DNA of 64,000 nt from Pseudothioclava arenosa. GTDB lineage: Bacteria; Pseudomonadota; Alphaproteobacteria; Rhodobacterales; Rhodobacteraceae. Shown here one piece after another: positions 43,967 to 51,212 of the stretch. The notes under the pieces were generated by a model, which ran no database searches, was not told the DNA's origin, and saw only the letters and a list, made by a program, of their open reading frames with translations. The position numbers and the translations under genes were made by a program. The number at the start of each line of letters is the position of its first letter. The first letter of the stretch is position 1. Where the stretch lies: assembly GCF_002358085.1 (NCBI RefSeq), contig NZ_NTJD01000005.1, positions 124,001 through 188,000 on the forward strand, written 5' to 3'.

Positions 43967-46258
43967 TTGCTTTACGATAGTTCGGCCCCCTCAGTGGCGC
44001 AAGTTCGCTCGCGGATTCTGCAGCTCTGTCAGAAGGGCGATCATCTTCTGGCTTATGCCGCGCTGTCGGGATCGCCCTATGATGCCGAGAACCACCCTGG
44101 ACTTTGGGAGCTTCTGGCCCGCCAATGCGAAGCTGCAGGCGCCGGCGATCTTGCGCGCCGTGCGCGCGAGGCGCTTTTGTCGGCCGGAACCCTGCACGGC
44201 GGGCAGGCCCTGGCGCATACGGCCTACCTGATCGAAATCGGGGACTTCGTCTCCGCCACAACCCTGATCGAGGCCCAGTTCGGCACCGACCCGCAGGATG
44301 AAACCGCCCGGATCATCTATGGCAAGGCCCTTCTGGGAACGGACCCCGCGAAGGGCCTGCGCCTGCTTGAGGGGCTCGAGACCGACGATCTTATCTTGTC
44401 GCTACGCATCGTCGATGCCCTGCGCCAGAACAGCCGGTTTCAGGCCGCCGCGCGCCGGCTTGCGGATCTGGCCGAACGTCATCCCGGCGAAGCCCGGATC
44501 GCCACGCGTCAGGCACGCGTTCAGGAACAGCAAGGCGGCTGGGCCGAAGCGATCCAGAGCTGGCTGAAGATCGTTGACGAAATCCCCTCGCAACGCGTGC
44601 CCGGTCTGCTCAAGGTCGCCTTCCTGCAAAAGCGGTTTGAGAACACCGAGAACGCAACCGAAAGCGCGGCGGAACTGCTCACGCTAGAAAATCCCACGCG
44701 TTCAGCCAGCGAGTTGGCGGCCCAGATCGAGTTGCTCGACATGCTTGGACAGGAACGCGCGATGCTTGCTGCGATGCACCGGCTGGCCCGAGAAAGCGCG
44801 CACGGCACGGTTTCACCAGCCCTTTGGGAACAGATCGCGGCAAGCCAGGTCGATGCCGGGCGGATCGGCCTCGTCGACTGGATGGCGAAGCTCGGCCTGC
44901 CGATCGGCGTAACGGCGCACGCCCTGCTGGAGGCCGCGCGCGACTACCTGCCCGATCTTGGCCGCGCCGCGCGCGATATCCATGCGGCGGCACAGATCAA
45001 GAGCCCCGAAATCCTGTTGCCCGCCTTCAAGGCCATGGCGCCCGAGCGCGCCCGTCCGGTTTCCGGCCTTGGCAATATCCTTCTGGTCAATGCGACCCTT
45101 GCCGCGGGCGGGGCGGAGCGGCAGTTCGTGATGCTGATCCGCGCCTTGCTGAAATCCGGCCTCCCGGCCGATCGGATTTCCGTCGCGCTGTTTTCAACAG
45201 CGGAAGAGCGCGGGCACGCGCATTTCCTGTCGGAGCTGACTGCGCTGGGCGTGCGCATTCACGATCTCGACGCGATCTCCGACACCCCGACGTTGCGCCC
45301 CGAGGTGCAGCAAGTGCTGGCGCTTCTGCCCGCGCGCATCCGGGCCGACCTGCTGCCGCTGATTACGCTATGCCAATCCGAGCGACCGATGGCCATTCAC
45401 GGCTGGCAGGATCGCTCCTCCGTTGCCGCCGGTCTTGCCGGTCTGCTGACCGATATCCCGCGCATCGTGATGAGCGCGCGCAACATGGAACCCGCCAAAC
45501 GCGCAGATCCGAACCTGCCTATGCTGCGAGGTCTGTATCGCACGCTCTGCGCGATGCCGCAGGTAACGCTTACGGTCAATTCCGAGGCCGGCGCGCGTGG
45601 CTACGAAGACTGGCTGGATCTGGGGCACAATCAAGCGAAAGTCATCCATAATGCGATCGACGGCGCGGCCTTTCCGCTCCTGCCGCAGGCCAATGATGCG
45701 CAATCCGCGCCGCTGCGCATTCTGGGCGTCTTCCGCTTTGCCGCGAACAAACGGCCCGAGCTATGGCTGCGGACGATCGCGGCCCTGCGCGCAAAATCCT
45801 CTCGTCCGATTCAGGCGCGGCTTGTCGGTAGCGGCCCGTTCCTCGACCGGATCATCGAGCTGCGCAATGAGCTTGGCCTGCACGACATCGAGATCGCGCA
45901 GAGCCTTTCGCGCCCCGATGAAATCTATTGCGAGGCTGATGTCCTGCTCTTGATGTCGCGGGTCGAGGGCACGCCGAATGTGGTGATCGAGGCGCAGTGC
46001 AGCGGGCTTGCCGTTGCCGCCTGCGATGTCGGCGGTGTGCGCGAGGCGCTGCATGATGACGGTCTGGCCCTGCCTGCCGAGATCGGGCCTGACATGGCCG
46101 CCGATCAGATCCTCGACTGGCTCGACACGCGCGCCCTTTCGAACCCTGAGGTTCGGCGCGCGGCGATCCTTGGAAAATACGATATGGCGTCTCTGGCAAT
46201 GCTGACCCTCGGGCTTTACGGGGTCGTCGAGGCCGAAGGCGAGGAGCCCGACGCATGA
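43967..46258 (+). CDS. Glycosyltransferase with helical-repeat N-terminus (GT4-type)
   Basis: 763-residue protein. The first half (1-350) is a helical, TPR-like repeat region. The C-terminal half is a GT-B glycosyltransferase with NATLAAGGAERQFVMLIRALL (family opening), VNSEAGARGYEDWLDL, FRFAANKRPELWLR and the EX7E motif in VEGTPNVVIEAQCSGLAVAACDVGGVREAL. The TTG start at 43967 is preceded by GGAAGG. The repeat domain may bind a protein acceptor or scaffold. Sugar and acceptor are unknown; flagellar or surface glycan is inferred from location. Confidence 0.82.
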   Translation: MLYDSSAPSVAQVRSRILQLCQKGDHLLAYAALSGSPYDAENHPGLWELLARQCEAAGAGDLARRAREALLSAGTLHGGQALAHTAYLIEIGDFVSATTLIEAQFGTDPQDETARIIYGKALLGTDPAKGLRLLEGLETDDLILSLRIVDALRQNSRFQAAARRLADLAERHPGEARIATRQARVQEQQGGWAEAIQSWLKIVDEIPSQRVPGLLKVAFLQKRFENTENATESAAELLTLENPTRSASELAAQIELLDMLGQERAMLAAMHRLARESAHGTVSPALWEQIAASQVDAGRIGLVDWMAKLGLPIGVTAHALLEAARDYLPDLGRAARDIHAAAQIKSPEILLPAFKAMAPERARPVSGLGNILLVNATLAAGGAERQFVMLIRALLKSGLPADRISVALFSTAEERGHAHFLSELTALGVRIHDLDAISDTPTLRPEVQQVLALLPARIRADLLPLITLCQSERPMAIHGWQDRSSVAAGLAGLLTDIPRIVMSARNMEPAKRADPNLPMLRGLYRTLCAMPQVTLTVNSEAGARGYEDWLDLGHNQAKVIHNAIDGAAFPLLPQANDAQSAPLRILGVFRFAANKRPELWLRTIAALRAKSSRPIQARLVGSGPFLDRIIELRNELGLHDIEIAQSLSRPDEIYCEADVLLLMSRVEGTPNVVIEAQCSGLAVAACDVGGVREALHDDGLALPAEIGPDMAADQILDWLDTRALSNPEVRRAAILGKYDMASLAMLTLGLYGVVEAEGEEPDA

Positions 46259-47964
46259 CGTTTCCCGAGAAGACCGTCGCGATCGGCGCCGAGCCGAACG
46301 ACCCGCTGGCCACCATTCTGGGCTGCGATCTGGCCGCCGAGGGCTGGAACCCGATGCCGCTTGAGCGGGCCGAAGCGCCCGCAAGTGTGCTGTTCACCAG
46401 CCAGACCGCGTTTCTTGGCAGCCTCCTTTTCGACCTGCCCGAAACCGCCCCGATCGAGATCGTTCTGCGCCGTGCGACCGCGACCCAAAGCGCCAGCGAA
46501 TGGGCCACCGGCCTGCATCTGCTGCGTCAGGTTCTGCGCAGGCATGGTGACCGGCCGATCACCCTCAGCGCGCTCAGCGACACCGCCGCGCGTGAGGCAG
46601 GCGCGATCCTGCAAAGGGATGTGGGCCTGCGCAGCGACGGGCTCGACCCCGAGATTCGCCTGGCTCATGGCGTAATCCACGAAGCCCGCGACGAGATCGT
46701 CTTTCCGCAGGGCCGCATGCAGGCCAGCGCGTGGAACTGGGCACGGCTGCGGCGCCGCGCCAATCTGAATGTGGCAACCGGCGCCTCGGACGACCTGCAT
46801 GATCTGGTCAGCTTCATGAATTTAGCCCGGTCCGAACCGGAGCCGCGCGCGCCGCGCTTCCTGTTCGTCGTGCCGAACGGGGTCGGGCTTGGGCATCTTA
46901 CGCGGATGCTGGCCATCGCCGACAGCCTGCGTGCGCAAGGCGCGGGCGAAGTCCGGTTCTGGTGTTTTTCGCAGGGCGCCGGGATCATTCAGGCGGCCGG
47001 CTACGGGGTGCATTACCGGATGACCGCCCGCCACCTGCAATGCCCGCCGGGCGACTGGCACGGCTGGGAAGTCGCCGCCTTGCAGGCGGTGCTCGAACAA
47101 TTGCGCCCCGAGGCCGTGGTGCTGGATGGCAGCGCGATTGACCTTGCCGTGACCGAGGCGCTGCGCGGCACCCTCTGTTGCGCGCCGGAGCTGATCTGGA
47201 TCCGCCGCGCGATGTGGCAAAAGGGCGGAGCGGCGGAGGGGCTCGAGGGCGGGCAGTTCGCCTCCCTCATCCTTGAACCGGGCGATCTCGCGGCCGAGGA
47301 TGATACCGGCGCGACCGTCACCTACAAACCCGCGCGCACTGGCCTCTCGAAGTTCAGCGTGACACCACCCGTCACCCTGACCCTCGGCAACACACCGCTA
47401 CCCCGGCGCGAGGCGCGGCGCGCACTTGGCCTGCGCAGCTTCACGCGCAAGCTCTGCCTCGTCAGCCTCGGTGGCGACGCCTTCAGTCGCCAGCAGACCG
47501 CGGTCGAGCAGATCCTCGCCGCCGCCCGGCGTGCGAATGTCCGGCTGATCTGGGCCCGCTCACCGCTTGCGCGGATCCCGAGCGACCTAATCGACGATAC
47601 CGATATGCTCCATGTCTATCCGCTTGGCCGGTTCTTCGAGGCCTTCGACGGCGCGATCTCGGCCTGCGGCTACAACAGCTTTCACGAGCTGCTGCAGAAC
47701 ACGACCTACCCGCTGATGTTCGTGCCCGTGCAGCACCAGAAGCTCGACGATCAGGCGGCGCGCGCGCGATATGCGGCCAAGCAAGGCTGGGCCGACTGTC
47801 TTGAGGCCGAGAGCCCGCAGGCCATGGCCGCGCAGCTCGACGCGTTTTTCGCGCAGTTCAAAGCCTCGGCAACGGCAACGACCCGGCCGCGCGTGCGCAA
47901 CGGTTCGGTCGAGATGGCCGAGCGGATCATGGCGCTGGTCGAACCCGCGGAGGTGCTGGCATGA
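46255..47964 (+). CDS. MurG-like GT-B glycosyltransferase
   Basis: 569-residue GT-B protein. A poorly conserved N-terminal 190 residues precede a two-domain core. Its acceptor side opens FLFVVPNGVGLGHLTRMLAIADSLR, and its donor side has LCLVSLGGDAFSRQQTAVEQIL and SACGYNSFHELLQNTTYPLMFVPVQHQKLDDQAARARYAAK, resembling MurG, PseG and other nucleotide-sugar enzymes. The exact reaction is unknown. It overlaps the upstream glycosyltransferase stop and the next gene's start, both as ATGA. Confidence 0.78.
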   Translation: MTFPEKTVAIGAEPNDPLATILGCDLAAEGWNPMPLERAEAPASVLFTSQTAFLGSLLFDLPETAPIEIVLRRATATQSASEWATGLHLLRQVLRRHGDRPITLSALSDTAAREAGAILQRDVGLRSDGLDPEIRLAHGVIHEARDEIVFPQGRMQASAWNWARLRRRANLNVATGASDDLHDLVSFMNLARSEPEPRAPRFLFVVPNGVGLGHLTRMLAIADSLRAQGAGEVRFWCFSQGAGIIQAAGYGVHYRMTARHLQCPPGDWHGWEVAALQAVLEQLRPEAVVLDGSAIDLAVTEALRGTLCCAPELIWIRRAMWQKGGAAEGLEGGQFASLILEPGDLAAEDDTGATVTYKPARTGLSKFSVTPPVTLTLGNTPLPRREARRALGLRSFTRKLCLVSLGGDAFSRQQTAVEQILAAARRANVRLIWARSPLARIPSDLIDDTDMLHVYPLGRFFEAFDGAISACGYNSFHELLQNTTYPLMFVPVQHQKLDDQAARARYAAKQGWADCLEAESPQAMAAQLDAFFAQFKASATATTRPRVRNGSVEMAERIMALVEPAEVLA

Positions 47965-48527
47965 ACGCAAAGGGACCTCAGGACACCGCATCGCTCAACC
48001 TGCTCCGGGAGTTGGCGGATGAGCTGACGATCGTCGGGCCGCGTCTGGCGATTTATGAATATCGCGCTTTTTGCAGCGAGCTGCGTTCGGGCAAGGCTTT
48101 TGCCCTCGATTTGCGCTTTGGCCCCCGCGATACAGCCCCGGCCAAGCCCCTGATCGCCCCCGAATGCCTTGCGGACGCCTGGGGGCTGCCCGAGACAGCC
48201 CTGCCGCTCGGGCGGATTTCCTGGACGGAATCGCCCGAACGTTTGCCCGCAACGGCGATCTGGTTACCCGACTCATCCGACTCGAATCTGGCGGCGATTC
48301 TGCTCAAGTTCGCCGCTGAACATCATCGAGACCCGTTTTTACGTCCATTATTTCTGTGTGAAAGCTTTCGGGCGCTGCCAATTCTGTCGCGCTACGGATT
48401 TTCTGCCCTGCAATGTCAGGCGCCAGATTTAATGCTTTTGACAGAGGCACTTGCCCCTCGTTTCGGGCTGACACAGCTCCGTCACGCCGCCTCCGGAGAG
48501 CGACTTTGGCCAATAAATATTGGCTAA
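47961..48527 (+). CDS. Unknown protein in the glycosyltransferase operon
   Basis: 188-residue soluble protein that I do not recognise. It is mixed alpha/beta (ELTIVGPRLAIYEYRAF, PATAIWLPDSSDS, FLRPLFLCESFRALPIL), with no signal peptide and no membrane segment. It starts in an ATGA overlap with the MurG-like gene, so it is probably translationally coupled and functions with it. The last 70 codons are visibly less GC-rich than the rest. It could be a partner or specificity subunit. Confidence 0.6.
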   Translation: MNAKGPQDTASLNLLRELADELTIVGPRLAIYEYRAFCSELRSGKAFALDLRFGPRDTAPAKPLIAPECLADAWGLPETALPLGRISWTESPERLPATAIWLPDSSDSNLAAILLKFAAEHHRDPFLRPLFLCESFRALPILSRYGFSALQCQAPDLMLLTEALAPRFGLTQLRHAASGERLWPINIG

Positions 48528-48700
48528 TTCGCATCTGACGGCCGCATTTCTCCATTTCCGCGCCGCATTCGCGCCCGAATCTCAGAGCATACCCAATCAC
48601 CGGGGGCAGAAGGCAGTCTTCGGGTTTCTGGACAGGCGTATGCGTGACGAGGGCCCGGTGTTTAACGCCAGAAGTCTGGCTAACTGGAATGAGGTTGGAA

Positions 48701-49015
48701 ATGAAATCGAAGGCATGGACCGCCGCAGTCCTTATCGCGGCTCAAACGATCGGTGCAGGCTCGGTGTTCGCGGCTCAGTGCGCGAGCAGCAACCACGTGG
48801 AAGCGCGTCTGCAAGAACGGTTTAACGAAACGCTCGCGTTCGAAGGCGCGGCCCGCGAAGAGCACAGCGTGCTTGTCTACGCGTCGCCGAAAGCTGAAAG
48901 CTGGACGATGGTCGTCGCGACCCCGGACGGCATGAGCTGCCTGATGGCGACGGGTCATGGCCGTGGCCAGCTCGAAGCGAGCCTCGGCTCCAAAACGGTT
49001 CTGGCGCTCCGCTAA
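48701..49015 (+). CDS. Small secreted two-cysteine protein
   Basis: 104-residue exported protein with a signal peptide (SKAWTAAVLIAAQTIGAGSVFAA). The mature part has the pattern C-x-x-x-x-H-VEARLQERFNE ... ESWTMVVATPDGMSCLMATG. Short alphaproteobacterial secreted proteins with a conserved cysteine near the start and a TWT..VT.P.G..CL..SG end look similar, and a disulfide between the two cysteines is likely. Function is unknown. The ATG at 48701 has GAGG upstream and starts at the signal peptide. Confidence 0.65.
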   Translation: MKSKAWTAAVLIAAQTIGAGSVFAAQCASSNHVEARLQERFNETLAFEGAAREEHSVLVYASPKAESWTMVVATPDGMSCLMATGHGRGQLEASLGSKTVLALR

Positions 49016-49046
49016 CGCGGAGCCCCTTACTTGGCTACAGAAATTT

Positions 49047-49086
49047 TAATGGCGGCGCTCATCAAATGATAAGCGCCGCCATAAAT
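49047..49086. terminator. Convergent terminator between the secreted-protein genes
   Basis: Perfect 11-pair stem ATGGCGGCGCT (49049-49059) / AGCGCCGCCAT (49072-49082), with TTTTA to its left and TAAATC to its right. It serves the converging genes ending at 49015 and 49096. Confidence 0.8.
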
Positions 49087-49095
49087 CCTTAAATC

Positions 49096-49611
49096 CTACG
49101 GTTTGCCAGGCCCGACGCCACCACCCTCGTTCGGGGTGCCGTTGCCGCCTCCATTACCAACGCCTTCACCGCAGTTACCGCCGCAGTCATACGCACCGCC
49201 GGTTTTGTAGAGCCAATCCTTGAGATATTGCTCACGGGTGCGAGGCGCGGACATATCCATGGCGCCGCGCACTTCGAGGAACATCGCGATCATCGACGCA
49301 TCGCCGCGCGCGCGGATCAGTTCCATCCAGAACGTATCGACCTCTTCGGCATTTTCCATGCCGGCGACCTGATAGCTCTGCTCGATCGCGTCACGCAGGG
49401 CGAGGTTATGACCGTCATTACCGATCCAGTGCTGCAGTGCGGCACGAACGGTGGACGGCTCACGCGATTCCATCTCGCGGCGCATGTTGGTCCAGGTGTC
49501 GCCCGAGCCCGACTTCGGATCGTGCATCGGCACCACCGAGGCCACCGCGCGGGACGCGATCACCGACCCGAGGACAACATGTTTGAAGATCGTAAAAATA
49601 CCACGTTTCAT
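49096..49611 (-). CDS. Unknown secreted protein with glycine-rich tail
   Basis: 171-residue protein with a signal-like N-terminus (GIFTIFKHVVLGSVIASRAVASVV). A helical middle (RREMESREPSTVRAALQHWIG, EVDTFWMELIRARGD) is followed by a low-complexity tail of Gly, Asn, Cys, Pro and Glu (AYDCGGNCGEGVGNGGG). I recognise no family. It starts four bases inside the upstream secreted gene, making a coupled pair. The tail could bind metal or be processed. Both genes lie in an AT-rich-flanked island between the glycan cluster and a tRNA. Confidence 0.6.
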   Translation of the reverse strand: MKRGIFTIFKHVVLGSVIASRAVASVVPMHDPKSGSGDTWTNMRREMESREPSTVRAALQHWIGNDGHNLALRDAIEQSYQVAGMENAEEVDTFWMELIRARGDASMIAMFLEVRGAMDMSAPRTREQYLKDWLYKTGGAYDCGGNCGEGVGNGGGNGTPNEGGGVGPGKP

Positions 49612-50579
49612 TTGGACACCACCAATCCGGCAACCGAATAATCGTTGCTCGTGCCAAAGGGCGCGCTGAACACGAGCGTGTCCGCACTCACTGCCTGCGG
49701 CAGATCGCCCGAGATTTCACCGTTCGAGACGTTGCCGGTTTTCCGCAGCACCTTGCCCGTCTCCCGCAGCTTCATCAGACCGTCGCGAGTCGCGGCAACG
49801 CGCTCGACCTGGTCCGCATTGACCTTGCCGACGGCATAAAGCGTCACTCCGTCGATCAGGGCGAGCAGCCGGTCGGTTTCGACTTCATAGGTCTGAGCAC
49901 CGTCGAAGATCGCGGCTTTCTTGGCCGCATCGACGCCCTCCGCGCTCGGCTGAAGCGCCGCCGAGCGGTAACCGCTGCCGCTTTGGATCGAGATCTTGCC
50001 GCTGCGCACCATCACGCGCTGCAGAAGGTCACCGTTATCCTGGAAGCGACGCGACACCATCGTGTTGAAGTTGCGCGACGGCAGCGAGGCATCGCCGTTG
50101 AGCACGAGTTGCGCAGCAGCCTTGCCATCGCGGCTCAGGGAGACCACGGCCGTTTCGCTGTCCGAACCACCCGCCGCAGCAGCACCGTAATGCGCAGCCT
50201 CAGACAGGAAGAGATCGCTGATCCAGACCGACGTGATCGCGCTCGGCTTGGCAAGCTTGACGATCAGCTGTTCATCAAAGTCGATTTCGTCATTCTGACC
50301 GCCGCCCTTCACGCCGATCCCGTCGATCGGATCCCAGTAAAGGGTCGCGGCCGAGCTGGCGCCGTCCGGCCCCTGGCGGGTCGCCGAGAGGGTAACCCCG
50401 TTCACGGTGCAGGTCGTTGCGTCGAGGCAGGCCTCGAACTCGAGCGAGCGAAAATCAATCTGGCCCGTCAGGGCATCGTCGATTTGCGCTTGTGCCGCGA
50501 TCGCGGCGACCGCGGTCATTGATACGGCACAAAATGCACCGGTCACGAGCGAACTCGTGCGCTTCATAACTTGTTCCAT
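49608..50579 (-). CDS. Unknown exported protein
   Basis: About 323-residue exported protein. It has a signal peptide (TGAFCAVSMTAVAAIAAQA) and a beta-rich N-terminal domain (FRSLEFEACLDATTCTVNGV, IGVKGGGQNDEIDFDEQL, ITSVWISDLFL). The GG-x-DEID motif and the ISDLF strand resemble modules seen in bacterial surface proteins of the PEP-CTERM type, though no sorting signal is present at its end. The ATG at 50579 follows GGGGAG. Upstream, from 50726, are direct repeats; see findings. The last four bases overlap the glycine-rich-tail gene. Confidence 0.62.
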   Translation of the reverse strand: MEQVMKRTSSLVTGAFCAVSMTAVAAIAAQAQIDDALTGQIDFRSLEFEACLDATTCTVNGVTLSATRQGPDGASSAATLYWDPIDGIGVKGGGQNDEIDFDEQLIVKLAKPSAITSVWISDLFLSEAAHYGAAAAGGSDSETAVVSLSRDGKAAAQLVLNGDASLPSRNFNTMVSRRFQDNGDLLQRVMVRSGKISIQSGSGYRSAALQPSAEGVDAAKKAAIFDGAQTYEVETDRLLALIDGVTLYAVGKVNADQVERVAATRDGLMKLRETGKVLRKTGNVSNGEISGDLPQAVSADTLVFSAPFGTSNDYSVAGLVVSK

Positions 50580-50678
50580 TACGAACTCCCCTGCGCGATC
50601 TTCCCTGCGCAAACGTTCAGACTTCAAACTTGCTTTGTTCATGTGGCGCCGAATTTTCACAGCAACACACGTCTTCAA

Positions 50679-51060
50679 TTAGGTTCATGGTCCCGCTGCG
50701 CCTTAATTTTGTCAATGAATTACCCAATTTGGCCTTAATTTGGCCAGATTTTCAATTGAAGGGCGAGTAGTTCCGCAAGGTTATACCACCTAAGGTTGCT
50801 TATGGCGCGAGATCGAGGACAGTTGCATCATACTGTCTCTCTCTGGGAACAGATGCCTCGAATCGTCTTGGCCGAGAATCGCGCGCCAGCAACCTCAAAA
50901 ACGACGCCCGACGTAAAATATGACGTATTTATAACAGCTTCCCAGCAGGCGACGGAACCAGTTGCGCGATCGCCTGCAGAAAGTGCCGTTGCGAACACTC
51001 CCTTGCCGGGGAGTCGGATGCGTCAAAACACGAGATTTTCTGAACCACCCTGGAAGGGGG
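50679..51060. other. Intergenic region between the exported-protein gene and tRNA-Thr
   Basis: About 380 bases without a convincing gene; an open frame at 50796-51125 overlaps the tRNA and lacks gene character. It is AT-rich near 50700-50760, with AATTTGGCC repeated at 50726-50734 and 50737-50745 (11 bases apart) and CCTTAATTT repeated at 50701 and 50733. Near the tRNA a short hairpin ACCACCC (51044-51050) / GGGTGGT (51058-51064) overlaps the tRNA 3' end. Confidence 0.5.
50726..50745. promoter_or_regulatory. Direct repeat, possible operator upstream of the exported-protein operon
   Basis: AATTTGGCC occurs twice, 11 bases apart (one helical turn), about 147-166 bases upstream of the 50579 start codon. 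The spacing suits a dimeric regulator binding one face of the helix. No regulator is identified. Confidence 0.4.
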
Positions 51061-51136
51061 TGGTGCCGGTGAAGGGACTCGAACCCCCGACCCCATCATT
51101 ACGAATGACGTGCTCTACCAGCTGAGCTACACCGGC
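51061..51136 (-). tRNA. tRNA-Thr (anticodon CGT)
   Basis: 76-base cloverleaf including an encoded CCA. The acceptor stem is GCCGGTG / CACCGGC with discriminator A. The D arm carries AGCTGGTAGAGC. The anticodon loop TTCGTAA is flanked by 5-pair stems CGTCA / TGATG. The T loop is TTCGAGT. Anticodon CGT reads the threonine codon ACG. Confidence 0.95.
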
Positions 51137-51212
51137 GCTGTGGCGCGCCGATTAGCATGCCCGTGCAGCGATGTGTAGCCCCAAATTGCAACTATTTGGC
51201 GCGATTGGCAGA

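Noticed and set aside
48509-48524. Inverted repeat GCCAAT/ATTGGC at the end of the unknown 188-residue gene
   Set aside because: Only six pairs around AAAT and no T run; not enough for a terminator or operator claim.
50796-51125. 109-residue open frame between the exported-protein gene and the tRNA
   Set aside because: It reads into the antisense of tRNA-Thr and has no gene-like features.
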